From Roseovarius albus (lineage in GTDB: Bacteria; Pseudomonadota; Alphaproteobacteria; Rhodobacterales; Rhodobacteraceae), in NCBI RefSeq assembly GCF_900172335.1, contig NZ_FWFX01000002.1, positions 62,001 through 126,000 on the forward strand: DNA of 64,000 nt. Direction: 5' to 3'. The translations under genes were made by a program, and so were the position numbers. A model generated the notes under the pieces. The model was not told where the DNA came from, searched no databases, and saw only the letters and a list, made by a program, of their open reading frames with translations. Shown piece by piece: positions 46,687 to 55,858 of this stretch (the stretch's first letter is position 1; every line of letters starts with the position of its first letter).

Positions 46687-46887
46687 GTGACCTGCCTTTC
46701 CGATCACGCCTCTGTTTCGGGTCTTGGTGCCCGTGTTATTTTGTGAGACTGCGACAATTCGGATTCTTTTTCAAGAATCAATAACTTTTTCGCGGAAGTT
46801 AGAGTATTTTTCTGGTGATAGTTGCCTGAATGCGACGAGACGCCCTTTGCCAAGGCGCCTCAAAGCCAGTTGATTATCGTGTTGCTT

Positions 46888-47766
46888 TTAGTTTGTGCAG
46901 GGGATCGGTGTTGCGATTACTTCACCACCGCGCCGAGTCTTGACCGTGCAAACTTGCGGCTTTTCGACTTCGGGTGCTTTTTCCTCTACAACCACTTCTG
47001 CCAAGCCCAGCAAGCTGCGTTGGTCGACTTCGATGGCGTCTGCAACGCTGTCGTCTTCAGCTCCAACAAGAGACAATGAAAGTCGCCCAGTGGATTGCGC
47101 TTGTGCCAATGATGCAACTTGCTGCGGGCGAGCCGATACGGTGACTGTTCTGGCAAGAATAGCTTCTGTTGTATCAACATTTGAAATCTGATCGACGGCG
47201 ATCAGTTTGACACCTGTTTCAATCAACTTTGTGACTTCACCCGTTGAATTAGCCGCAGTTCGTGCCCCATTTCGGCCGATATTACCGGTCCAATAGACGT
47301 CAACACGATCTCCAGGACGCAGAAACCCAGAGACACCACTGGACACATCGACTCTAATCGCGAAGGCACGCATGCCCTTCTCCAACTGAGACGTAATGCC
47401 TGCTTCTTGTCCAGGTTCTGTAACCTTGATTCCCAAGATAGCTTCAAATGGCTCTATAGTACGCAAGACCTTCCGAGGGGAAACGTTTCCGTTCGGAAAC
47501 AACTCATCTTCCTCACTAAACGTGCCTTTGGGTAAGGAGCTTTTGGGGAAAGCGATTAGCTTGACGTCTTCCACTCTCAGCCTTTGACCATACTTCAAGG
47601 GTTTATCGGCAACATATATATCGACAGTTTCAATATTGGGCGCGCGCTGAGAGCGCTCGTGTGCAAGTTCAGCCTGAGTTTGTTGTATGAAGTTTTTCGC
47701 CATGTACACAGCGAATCCCGCCAATCCTAGACCAACTACCAAGACAAGTCCGAACACCAACCGCAT
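46888..47766 (-). CDS. cpaB: Tad pilus assembly protein CpaB/RcpC
   Basis: A 292-residue protein with an N-terminal membrane segment (MRLVFGLVLVVGLGLAGFAVY) and an SAF-like domain (TVDIYVADKPLKYGQRLRVEDVKL, near 50-75). The RcpC family is periplasmic and may bind the cell wall near the secretin. The start MRLVFG is used; an upstream Met is five residues away. The C-terminal end carries two Cys (VCTVK, IPCTN). Confidence 0.9.
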   Translation of the reverse strand: MRLVFGLVLVVGLGLAGFAVYMAKNFIQQTQAELAHERSQRAPNIETVDIYVADKPLKYGQRLRVEDVKLIAFPKSSLPKGTFSEEDELFPNGNVSPRKVLRTIEPFEAILGIKVTEPGQEAGITSQLEKGMRAFAIRVDVSSGVSGFLRPGDRVDVYWTGNIGRNGARTAANSTGEVTKLIETGVKLIAVDQISNVDTTEAILARTVTVSARPQQVASLAQAQSTGRLSLSLVGAEDDSVADAIEVDQRSLLGLAEVVVEEKAPEVEKPQVCTVKTRRGGEVIATPIPCTN

Positions 47767-47935
47767 GGCGATTCCTTTCAAGCAACTGCTATTTTGTGGG
47801 CGCTGTCATGCGACAATCAATCAAATGTATATGTGGTGATTGTGGCGAAATCAGGGATAGTCAGTGGAATAAAATGGCTGATAAAGGGACGTGGTGACAC
47901 ATATTTTCGCTTCAAAAGAAGACTTAGCCAAACGG

Positions 47936-48121
47936 TTATTCCGAGGACACGACAGTCGCGGCGACTCCGGCTGATGTACGATTTGCGAGCGACATCGTCC
48001 CATCTCTAGTTGAATTCCATGCAGAGATAGCCAAACCGATGATTGCGGCGCTCAACACCACCCAATCAACAGTAACTGCGCCTCGTTCGTCATTTCGGAA
48101 TTGCTTAAATATTACGAGCAT
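47936..48121 (-). CDS. Second Flp-family type IVb pilin
   Basis: A 61-residue pilin. The start MLVIFKQF is chosen over a longer frame, as it mirrors flp. The prepilin site and start of the mature helix are NDERGAVTVDWVVLSAAIIGLA, with cleavage expected after the Gly. The hydrophobic helix is shorter and its tail (RTSAGVAATVVSS) differs from the first pilin, so it may be a minor pilin or pseudopilin. It follows the first pilin by 146 bases, with a hairpin between. Confidence 0.85.
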   Translation of the reverse strand: MLVIFKQFRNDERGAVTVDWVVLSAAIIGLAISAWNSTRDGTMSLANRTSAGVAATVVSSE

Positions 48122-48200
48122 ATCGCACCCTTTCGCTTGGCTATATACTATAGCGAGGATCAAAAATTACGTGATGCGAGCTTTGTAACTTTCAATGAAT

Positions 48201-48229
48201 TTTGGCCGCAATTCAATTTTGCGGCCAAA
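48201..48229 (-). terminator. Hairpin between the two pilin genes
   Basis: TTTGGCCGCAA and TTGCGGCCAAA are perfect eleven-base arms around a seven-base loop, 39 bases after the first flp stop. It has only a short T-run, so it may act as a partial terminator or as a 3' stabiliser that keeps pilin mRNA abundant compared with the genes after it. Confidence 0.7.
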
Positions 48230-48267
48230 TTATCTCTATTCAGGCCGTCGGGTGCCCAACTGAGTTA

Positions 48268-48462
48268 TTAGTCAGTGGCAACACCTGTAACAGACGTCGC
48301 TTTAACGCCTTTTTCGATGTTGTTGGCCAGTGAGCCTACACCGTTTTTGACGGTCGCAACACCTGCAACGCCAAGGCCAACAACAGCAGCTGTCAGTACG
48401 ACCCAGTCAACTGTGACCGCGCCTTCTTCGTCCTTGCGGAATTTTTTCAAAAATTTAATCAT
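48268..48462 (-). CDS. flp: Major Flp-family type IVb pilin
   Basis: A 64-residue pilin with a basic leader (MIKFLKKFRKD) and the site EEGAVTVDWVVLTAAVVGLG, cleaved after Gly by TadV. The mature helix starts AVTVDWV, so Asp-Trp take the place of the Glu-Tyr usual in Flp pilins. A strong ribosome binding site (GGAGGGAC) stands before the ATG. It is the first gene of the tad locus. Confidence 0.93.
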   Translation of the reverse strand: MIKFLKKFRKDEEGAVTVDWVVLTAAVVGLGVAGVATVKNGVGSLANNIEKGVKATSVTGVATD

Positions 48463-48816
48463 AGTAGTCCCTCCAAAGGATCAGATTTAAGTCTCTAACC
48501 ACTTCAACAGATGGGAACCTAATTAGTCAGCAGGTCCGCTGCCGTTGCGGTATGGCTAAATATAGCCAGCGGAATCGGGCAGGATTGGGGCGGCATTAGA
48601 GCCATTTTTGTGAGGTCGTTGAAATTTAAGTAAAAACAACTTAATGCATTGATAGATAACAAAATTAAGTTCATTTTTTGATTTGCTTATGTGGTGTAAA
48701 GGTGGAGTCTTGCCGTAATTCAATTTGCTTTGGTTTCTAAAATAAGCACAATGCAAGCTAAAAAATCCAGTTTTTGGGATAATCAGGCAACAAAGATTAA
48801 GCAGAGCGTTGAGAAT
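48463..48816. promoter_or_regulatory. Divergent flp / lytic transglycosylase intergenic region
   Basis: About 350 bases without a convincing gene. It must contain the promoter of the flp-led operon (minus) and that of the transglycosylase gene (plus). A short dyad GGCTA-AATA-TAGCC (about 48551-48565) and an AT-rich stretch (48600-48740) are seen; no known regulator site is recognised. Confidence 0.5.
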
Positions 48817-49641
48817 ATGGGCAAGAAAGTAATTTGGCTTCTATGTGTTACGCTTTTATTGCCTATCATGGCTGTTGCGGACGATCCCCCTCCCTTTAAG
48901 GAATTCACCTTTAAACGCGAAAAGCCACCCAAGCCTGGGACCAAGAAACTTATTACGGTCCAGATTGAACCCGAACCTGAACGCCCCAAAGAAGTTGCCA
49001 AACCAAAACCTGAAAAAGAAGTTCCTGCTGTACCAGACGTTACCGGTGGCAAGTATGCTTGGTTTTGGCAGGAGGTCTCACCTGCGGCATCTGAACACCC
49101 TGTTGATCGACTGCGTCTTGCGATCAGCTCTCTGAGCAAAGGTCCTTCTGGTGTGGCGGTCAAAGGCCCGCGTCTGGGTGATATCCAGAAAATAGCGCGC
49201 AACGAAGGGGCTAACATATTACGCGCGACTTTGGGTACGAAAGTGTCACCGGCTTTGGTGTTGGCGGTGATCTCGGTTGAATCAGGAGGGCGCGTCAATG
49301 CAGAAAGCCATGCAGGCGCGCAGGGATTGATGCAGTTGATCCCAGCCACAGCAGAGCGATTTGGCGTCAAAGACAGCCTGTCAGCGCAGGACAACATCAA
49401 AGGCGGCGTTGCTTATCTTGATTGGTTACTGCGCGAGTTTGATGGTGATGCTGTGCTCGCGCTGGCGGGATACAACGCAGGTGAGAACGCCGTAAAAAGA
49501 CACGAAGGCGTACCACCCTACGCGGAAACACGTGATTATGTGCCGAAAGTTCTGGCTGCCTATCAGGTGGCACGGGCGCTTTGCAAAACCCAGCCCGAAT
49601 TGGTAACCGATGCCTGTGCATTGCAATTGGCTTCGAATTAG
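48817..49641 (+). CDS. Soluble lytic transglycosylase-like protein
   Basis: A 274-residue exported protein. The start MGKKVIWLLC is chosen for its signal peptide (ending near AVADD); the frame is open upstream. A Pro/Lys/Glu-rich stretch (about 25-75) precedes the transglycosylase domain with the catalytic Glu in ISVESGGRVNAES (E155) and the usual GLMQLIP, AQDNIKGGVAYLDWLL and ALAGYNAGENAV blocks. It probably opens the cell wall locally; its position next to flp suggests a role in building the pilus. Confidence 0.9.
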   Translation: MGKKVIWLLCVTLLLPIMAVADDPPPFKEFTFKREKPPKPGTKKLITVQIEPEPERPKEVAKPKPEKEVPAVPDVTGGKYAWFWQEVSPAASEHPVDRLRLAISSLSKGPSGVAVKGPRLGDIQKIARNEGANILRATLGTKVSPALVLAVISVESGGRVNAESHAGAQGLMQLIPATAERFGVKDSLSAQDNIKGGVAYLDWLLREFDGDAVLALAGYNAGENAVKRHEGVPPYAETRDYVPKVLAAYQVARALCKTQPELVTDACALQLASN

Positions 49642-49664
49642 CGGGCATCTGAGGTGATGCCCGC
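49641..49664. terminator. Convergent terminator hairpin
   Basis: GCGGGCATC and GATGCCCGC form a perfect nine-base stem with a six-base loop between the convergent transglycosylase and scoB genes. There is no strong T-run. Confidence 0.55.
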
Positions 49665-49676
49665 CAAAGATATCTG

Positions 49677-50303
49677 TTAGACGATTGACGCCTCAGTAGC
49701 AGCGCGAAGGTCGTCTTCGCTAATGTCAGGGGCCGTTTCGACAATCTTTAAGCCACCTTCGACAACATCCAGCACGCCAAGATTGGTGATGATGCGATCG
49801 ACCACACCTGTGCCGGTCAGCGGCAGGGTGCATTCCTTGAGCAGTTTGCTGTCACCGTGCTTGTTGGTGTGATCCATCACAACAACTACACGACCGACGC
49901 CCGCCACCAGATCCATTGCGCCCCCCATGCCTTTGACCAGCTTGCCAGGAATCATCCAGTTGGCCAGATCGCCATTCTCAGCCACCTCCATGGCACCCAG
50001 GATGGCCATGGCAATCTTGCCGCCACGGATCATGCCAAAACTGGTGGAGCTGTCGAAATATACAGTCTCTGGCAACTCGGTGATGGTTTGCTTACCGGCG
50101 TTGATCAGGTCAGCATCCTCTGAACCTGAAATCGGGAAAGGACCCATGCCCAGCATACCGTTCTCGGATTGCAGCGTGACGCTGACACCGTCAGGGATGA
50201 AGTTTGGCACGAGCGTTGGGATGCCGATGCCAAGGTTCACATAGGTGCCGTCTTCAAGCTCTTGCGCGGCGCGGGCCGCCATTGCGTTACGATCCCAGGG
50301 CAT
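49677..50303 (-). CDS. scoB: 3-oxoacid CoA-transferase subunit B
   Basis: A 208-residue subunit of succinyl-CoA:3-ketoacid (acetoacetate) CoA-transferase, for use of ketone bodies and of acetoacetate from polyhydroxybutyrate. The catalytic Glu lies in [11 protein letters not shown] (near 47), and [14 protein letters not shown] follows. It lies one base beyond scoA on the minus strand. Confidence 0.93.
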   Translation of the reverse strand: MPWDRNAMAARAAQELEDGTYVNLGIGIPTLVPNFIPDGVSVTLQSENGMLGMGPFPISGSEDADLINAGKQTITELPETVYFDSSTSFGMIRGGKIAMAILGAMEVAENGDLANWMIPGKLVKGMGGAMDLVAGVGRVVVVMDHTNKHGDSKLLKECTLPLTGTGVVDRIITNLGVLDVVEGGLKIVETAPDISEDDLRAATEASIV

Positions 50304-50304
50304 A

Positions 50305-51000
50305 TCAGGCCTCCCTCACTGTGCGTTGCTCAATGCGTTTTTCGTGCGCGCCTTGGACAATGCGATGCACATAGATGCCCGGCAGGTGGATGTTGTCGGG
50401 GTCCAGGCTGCCAACCGGCACGATCTCTTCAACTTCCATCACGCAAACCTTGCCGCACATGGCCGCGGGTGGGTTAAAGTTGCGCGCGGTCTTGCGGAAA
50501 ATGGCATTGCCGGTCTCATCCGCTTTCCAGGCTTTGACAATCGACAGATCAGCGAAGATGCCGCGTTCCATGATGTAAGTCTCGCCATCAAAATCTTTGT
50601 GTTCTTTACCCTCGGCCACCTGCGTTCCGACACCGGTTTTGGTGTAGAAGCCGGGGATGCCTGCACCACCGGCACGCATCCGTTCAGCTAGGGTGCCTTG
50701 CGGGTTAAACTCGATCTCCAACTCACCCGCCAGATACTGACGCATGAATTCAGCATTTTCGCCCACGTAAGAACTTAGCATCTTTTTAACCTGCCGCGTT
50801 TGCAACAGGATGCCGATGCCGAAATCATCAACGCCTGCATTGTTCGATGCGAACGTTAGATTTTTGGTGCCTGCCTCTTTGATGGCTTGCAGCAGCAATT
50901 CGGGAATGCCGCACAAGCCGAAACCGCCGGCAGCGATCAGCATGTCATCATGCAGCAGCCCATCCAGGGCTTCGGCTGCATTTGCGTAGAGTTTGCTCAT
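50305..51000 (-). CDS. scoA: 3-oxoacid CoA-transferase subunit A
   Basis: A 231-residue subunit with the CoA-binding [10 protein letters not shown] (near 24-33), [13 protein letters not shown] and the late [17 protein letters not shown]. The start [12 protein letters not shown] at 51000 follows a GAGACTCTC-like site; a longer frame from 51057 has no support. It forms a heterodimer with ScoB. Confidence 0.93.
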   Translation of the reverse strand: MSKLYANAAEALDGLLHDDMLIAAGGFGLCGIPELLLQAIKEAGTKNLTFASNNAGVDDFGIGILLQTRQVKKMLSSYVGENAEFMRQYLAGELEIEFNPQGTLAERMRAGGAGIPGFYTKTGVGTQVAEGKEHKDFDGETYIMERGIFADLSIVKAWKADETGNAIFRKTARNFNPPAAMCGKVCVMEVEEIVPVGSLDPDNIHLPGIYVHRIVQGAHEKRIEQRTVREA

Positions 51001-51133
51001 GAGAGTCTCCTGAGTAATTCGATAGCCCGGTTTTACGGGCTGCAGGAGACAAGTCAATGAAAGGTGGCGGCACTGGTATTTCTACGCATCTGCTGCTGCC
51101 TGATGGTTCAAACGACTGCTGCAGATGCTTTGT

Positions 51134-53689
51134 TTACTTTGTAGCCTTGACCGTTTTCTTGGGTGCGGCTTTCTTTTTGGGTGCGGCTTTTTTGCGCCCA
51201 CCCTTTTTAGCGGCCTTCTCAGTGACAAGCTGTACTGCCATTTCCAGCGTCACATCCGCAGGCTCAACCCCTTTGGGCAAAGTGGCGTTTACCTTGTCCC
51301 ACTTCACATAGGGGCCATAGCGCCCATCCATGATGTTGATCGGTCCGCCGCTGTCTGGGTGTTCGCCCAGCTCTTTCAATGCTTTCGCAGGAGCGCTGCG
51401 ACCCCGACCGGGATTGGCGCGTTTTTCGGCCAGCAATTCTACGGCGCGGTTCATGCCGATCTCAAACACATCCGCCGGATCTTTGAGGTTGGCGTAGGTC
51501 GGCTTCGCTTCATCCGGCAACTGGTGCATGAGGTATGGGCCAAAACGGCCAAAGTTTGAAACAATCTCGCCCCCGTCGGGGTGGGCACCAATCGGGCGCG
51601 GTAATGAAAGCAGGCGTAGGGCCTTTTCCAGGTCCATATCGTCTTTGGACCAGCCACGTGGTAGGGATGCGCGTGGAGGCTTCTTATTTTCGGGCGTTGG
51701 TTCACCGCGTTGCACATAGGGGCCAAAGCGTCCGGCTTTGAGCCAGATTTCATCGCCTGCGTCTTCACCAAGTACACGTTCATCACCCTCGGCGCCTTCA
51801 CCTGCAATGGGGCGGGTGTAGGTGCATTCTGGATAATTGCCACAGCCCACGAAGCCACCAGTGCGGGAGCTTTTCAGGTGCAATTGCCCGTTGCCGCATT
51901 TTGGGCAGACGCGCGGATCAGACCCATCTTCGCGCGGTGGATATAGCTGTGGCGCAAGCGCGTCATCCAGAACATCCAACACTTCGGAAATCCGCAATTC
52001 AGAGGTTTCAGAAATAGCAGCCGAGAAATCGCGCCAGAATTTGCTGAGGACTTCTTTGTAATCCATGCCGCCAGCGCTGACCGTATCGAGCTCATCTTCG
52101 AGGTTGGCTGTGAATTCATACCCGACATAGGTGCGGAAGAAGTTCAGCAGGAAGATTGTAACAATCCGACCCTTGTCCTCGGGGAACAGACGGTTCTTGT
52201 CCTTGCGGACATATTCGCGGTCTTGGATCGTGGTGATTACGCTGGCGTAAGTCGAGGGGCGTCCAATACCCAGCTCTTCCATGCGCTTGACCAGAGTCGC
52301 TTCGGTATAGCGTGGGGGCGGTTGGGTGAAGTGCTGTTCTGGAGTGATGCTGCGCTTGTCGGCTTTTTCGCCCTGCATGATCTGGGGTAGACGGCGATCA
52401 TCATCACCCACGACCGTATCATCGCGACCCTCTTCGTAGATGCGCATAAAGCCATCAAATAGGACAACCTGACCCGTGGCTCGCAATTCGATCTGGCCAT
52501 CCACGCTGGCGACGTCAACGGTAGTACGTTCCATCCGAGCGGCGGCCATCTGGCAGGCCAACGTGCGTTTCCAGATCAGATCATAGAGTTTACGCTGATC
52601 TGCATCGGTAGTTTTCAGTTTGGACGCATCGCGTGTCATTTCCGTGGGACGGATACATTCGTGCGCTTCCTGTGCGTTCTTGGCCTTGTTTTTGTACATG
52701 CGCGGTGAGGAGGGCACATAGTCAGCCCCAAAGCGGTCTTTGATCGCATCACGGGCGGCCATCACCGCCTCGGGGGCCATGTCGATCCCATCGGTTCGCA
52801 TATATGTAATGTAGCCAGCCTCATAAAGCCGCTGCGCGGTGCTCATGGTCTGGCGCGCGCCCATTCCGAATTTGCGACTGGCTTCCTGTTGTAGAGTCGA
52901 GGTCATGAACGGGGCCGATGGGTTGCGATTGGCAGGTTTTGCCTCAACCGATTTGACCGTCAGGTCGCGTGAATGGATCGCCTGCTGCGCCAATTCAGCC
53001 TGCGTTTCATTCTCGATATCATATTTATCAAGCTTCTTGCCGGCCAGCACGGTCAGACGTGCTTCGTATTCCTGACCGCGTGGTGTACCCAGCATGGCCT
53101 TGACCGACCAATACTCGCGCGGCTTAAAAGCCTCGATCTCCATCTCTCGCTCAACAATCAGGCGCAGGCAAACGGATTGCACGCGGCCCGCGCTTTTTGC
53201 GCCGGGCAGTTTGCGCCATAGGACCGGTGACAGGTTGAAGCCCACCAGATAGTCCAACGCGCGGCGCGCCAGATAGGCATCAACCAAATCGGTGTCGACA
53301 TCACGTGGGTTTTGCATCGCCTCGGTCACGGCGGACTTGGTGATCGCATTAAATACCACGCGGCTCACGGGCGTATCTTTCTTGATCGCACGGCGTTTGC
53401 GCAGGGCTTCTTCAAGGTGCCAGCTGATCGCTTCACCTTCGCGATCGGGGTCGGTTGCGAGGATCAGAGCGTTGTCATCTTTTAATGCGTCGGCAATGGC
53501 TTTGACATGTTTACGGCTGTCGTATCCGACCTCCCATTTCATATCGAAACCGTTGTCGGTATCGACAGATCCATCTTTAGGAGGCAAGTCACGCACGTGG
53601 CCATACGAGGCCAGAACCGTGTAATCGGGTCCTAAATATTTGTTGATTGTCTTGGCTTTAGCCGGAGATTCGACAACAACAACGGGCAT
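51134..53689 (-). CDS. topA: DNA topoisomerase I
   Basis: An 851-residue type IA topoisomerase that relaxes negative supercoils. The start MPVVVVESPAKAKTINKYLG shown by PVVVVESPAKAKTI is the usual Toprim start, so an upstream frame is rejected. The Toprim acids are in LATDPDREGEAISWH, the catalytic Tyr is Y296 in YITYMRTDG. One clear C4 zinc finger is seen near 580 (CPKCGNGQ ... CGNYPECTY), followed by degenerate repeats and a Lys/Ala/Pro-rich tail. Confidence 0.97.
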   Translation of the reverse strand: MPVVVVESPAKAKTINKYLGPDYTVLASYGHVRDLPPKDGSVDTDNGFDMKWEVGYDSRKHVKAIADALKDDNALILATDPDREGEAISWHLEEALRKRRAIKKDTPVSRVVFNAITKSAVTEAMQNPRDVDTDLVDAYLARRALDYLVGFNLSPVLWRKLPGAKSAGRVQSVCLRLIVEREMEIEAFKPREYWSVKAMLGTPRGQEYEARLTVLAGKKLDKYDIENETQAELAQQAIHSRDLTVKSVEAKPANRNPSAPFMTSTLQQEASRKFGMGARQTMSTAQRLYEAGYITYMRTDGIDMAPEAVMAARDAIKDRFGADYVPSSPRMYKNKAKNAQEAHECIRPTEMTRDASKLKTTDADQRKLYDLIWKRTLACQMAAARMERTTVDVASVDGQIELRATGQVVLFDGFMRIYEEGRDDTVVGDDDRRLPQIMQGEKADKRSITPEQHFTQPPPRYTEATLVKRMEELGIGRPSTYASVITTIQDREYVRKDKNRLFPEDKGRIVTIFLLNFFRTYVGYEFTANLEDELDTVSAGGMDYKEVLSKFWRDFSAAISETSELRISEVLDVLDDALAPQLYPPREDGSDPRVCPKCGNGQLHLKSSRTGGFVGCGNYPECTYTRPIAGEGAEGDERVLGEDAGDEIWLKAGRFGPYVQRGEPTPENKKPPRASLPRGWSKDDMDLEKALRLLSLPRPIGAHPDGGEIVSNFGRFGPYLMHQLPDEAKPTYANLKDPADVFEIGMNRAVELLAEKRANPGRGRSAPAKALKELGEHPDSGGPINIMDGRYGPYVKWDKVNATLPKGVEPADVTLEMAVQLVTEKAAKKGGRKKAAPKKKAAPKKTVKATK

Positions 53690-53804
53690 GCAATTTCCTT
53701 TCGACTCGGAGCGAGGCTTATGGCGGCGAAACATGTGGGCTGACAAGGGGGAATGTCAATGCACTCGTCGCAACGCTGATATCGGCGTCAGGAAAATGTA
53801 AAAT

Positions 53805-54947
53805 TCAGACGGTCAATGACAAGAGGCCACCGGGGTGCCGGGTGACTTTTCCATCCAATTCCAGATCTGTTAAAACCGGGCTAACGGTGGCGGCAGGCGT
53901 GGCCAGATCACGGATAAGTTGATCCTCGGCCAGTGGGGATGGTCCAAGCCGGTTCAGGATCTGGCTGTGCAGCTGTGCCGTATCTTGCAAGCTGCGTTTT
54001 GGTGTCGCAGGCGTTTCCAACGGCAGATCGTTTTGCGTTGGCGTAGTGGGCTTGGGTGGTAAGGCTTCAATCACATCTTCAGCGTTGCGCACCAAACGCG
54101 CTCCGTCCCGTAACAGCATGTTGCAGCCAGATGCGCGTGCATCAAATGGGTGTCCGGGGACGGCAAGAACCTCTCGCCCCTGATCCAGCGCATTGCGGGC
54201 TGTCAGGAGAGAGCCAGACTTTGCTGCCGCTTCAATGACTACGACGGCGCGGGCGATACCGCTGATCAGTCTATTGCGACGGGGAAAGTGGCGCGCCTGC
54301 GGTTGCAGGCCCATCGGTTGTTCGGACAGGCGCAGACCTGTTTCAGCGATTTTTTCAGCCAGATGGGTGTTCTCAGCCGGATACATGATGTCCACACCAC
54401 CGGCCTGAATCGCGATGGTTCCTGTCGCAAGACTGGCGGTATGTGCCGCTGTGTCTATGCCGCGCGCCAGTCCAGACACGATGATAAATCCCTGTGCCGC
54501 CAAATCGGCTGCCAACGCGCGCGCCATGCGCAGGCCCAGGGATGACGCATTCCGCGCCCCGACCAGCGCGATTATCGGCAGATTCAGCGTGGAGAGTTTC
54601 CCCATTGACCATAGAAATGGAGGCGCATCCGAGATCTGCTTCAGATCTTCGGGGTATTCCGCGTCCGTTATGCAAGTCATTCTTGCGCCATGTGAATGTG
54701 CGGCGGTCCACTCTTGCATAGCGGCTTCTTCTGAACAGGGGTTATATTTCTCAACCCCGGCTTTGCGAGCGACCTCTGGCAACGCTTCAAATGCAGAGCG
54801 AACGCTGCCGTATTCGTCGATCAGGCGATAAAAGGTCGATGGACCCACCCGACGTGAACGCAGCAGGCGAAGCCACAATACCCGATCATCTTCCGAGGTG
54901 GGTGGGTGTGAGAGTAGAGTGGAAGGTTGAATATCCTCGGGCATCAT
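53805..54947 (-). CDS. dprA: DNA-processing protein DprA
   Basis: A 380-residue protein that loads RecA on incoming single-stranded DNA in natural transformation. A SAM-like N-terminal region precedes the Rossmann-like fold: VGARNASSLGLRMARALA, IIVSGLARGIDTAAH, and VIEAAAKSGSLLTARNALDQ with VPGHPFD. The C-terminal winged helix is present. It is separated from topA by 115 bases. Confidence 0.95.
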   Translation of the reverse strand: MMPEDIQPSTLLSHPPTSEDDRVLWLRLLRSRRVGPSTFYRLIDEYGSVRSAFEALPEVARKAGVEKYNPCSEEAAMQEWTAAHSHGARMTCITDAEYPEDLKQISDAPPFLWSMGKLSTLNLPIIALVGARNASSLGLRMARALAADLAAQGFIIVSGLARGIDTAAHTASLATGTIAIQAGGVDIMYPAENTHLAEKIAETGLRLSEQPMGLQPQARHFPRRNRLISGIARAVVVIEAAAKSGSLLTARNALDQGREVLAVPGHPFDARASGCNMLLRDGARLVRNAEDVIEALPPKPTTPTQNDLPLETPATPKRSLQDTAQLHSQILNRLGPSPLAEDQLIRDLATPAATVSPVLTDLELDGKVTRHPGGLLSLTV

Positions 54948-55024
54948 GACTCCGTCTGCTTGCAGAGAGAGTTAAGACAGACTTGGTTAATGAACGGTAA
55001 AACAAATCAGGAATTTGAAATAAT

Positions 55025-55858
55025 TTACGAACTGGACTTGCCTTGCGGTCGAACGCCGGTTGCGATCCAAATCCGATGCGGGACAGCCAAAGGCTCTTTG
55101 GGGAAATCGCGGGTCAGCATGTTGAAAAGCTCTTGATCGAAGGCCTTTGTCTGCTCATCACTCAATGACGCCGCCACACCCGCGCTAGCCCGAATGCGAC
55201 CGCGCCAACCGATGTGGCCGTAGGGTTGAGACAGATCAAAAGATGCTGTTTCCAACTGGTCAAACCCGGCATTGGCCAGATCTGTGAGCCATGCGGGGTA
55301 GAGTCCAGTACCATTTGCGCCAGCCCACAATGGATTGTGCTTTAGTATCAGCTCTTCAGTTTTTTCAACCACATTGCCGGGCAGGGGCAGCCAATCAAAA
55401 TGCGCGATGACAAGCCGACCTCCGGGGCGCAAAACTCGTTTCACTTCGGCGGCTGCGCGCGGCCGATCGAACCAGTGCCAGCACTGACCGGTCGTCACCA
55501 AATCTACGCTTTGGTCGGCGCTCCCCGTGTCCTCGGCTGTGCCGGTCCGATATTGTACTTCAACGCCTGCGGCTTTGTCGAGAACACGAGCCTGTCCAAG
55601 CAGGTCAGAGGCAGGATCGATCCCGGTGACTTGCAGACCATGGTGAGCAAGGCCACGTGCGACCGTGCCAGTGCCGCATCCCAAATCGAGCGCAGTTTGA
55701 CCTGAACAGGCATAACGACGTTGTGCGAGAAGATCGAAAAACTCTAGTGGAAATCCCGCGCGGTGATTGGCGTAGTCGTGGGCTGTCTGTCCAAAGTCCA
55801 CTGATGTACCAAACTGGCGCAACGCCTCTGGAGAAAGCCCATCCTTGTCTGAGCTCAA
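55025..55858 (-). CDS. SAM-dependent class I methyltransferase
   Basis: A 277-residue cytoplasmic protein. The TTG at 55858 is chosen, giving MSSDKDGLSPEALRQFG; it overlaps the tldD stop (TTGA), whereas the longer open frame runs back into tldD. Motif I TALDLGCGTGTVARGL is near 50, and VTTGQCWHWFDRPRAAAEV is the typical later block. Target unknown; of the UbiE/Methyltransf_11 type. Confidence 0.8.
   Translation of the reverse strand: MSSDKDGLSPEALRQFGTSVDFGQTAHDYANHRAGFPLEFFDLLAQRRYACSGQTALDLGCGTGTVARGLAHHGLQVTGIDPASDLLGQARVLDKAAGVEVQYRTGTAEDTGSADQSVDLVTTGQCWHWFDRPRAAAEVKRVLRPGGRLVIAHFDWLPLPGNVVEKTEELILKHNPLWAGANGTGLYPAWLTDLANAGFDQLETASFDLSQPYGHIGWRGRIRASAGVAASLSDEQTKAFDQELFNMLTRDFPKEPLAVPHRIWIATGVRPQGKSSS

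Noticed and set aside
46840..46866. GACGCC / GGCGCC pair as a terminator after cpaB
   Set aside because: One mismatch in a short stem and no T-run in either direction.
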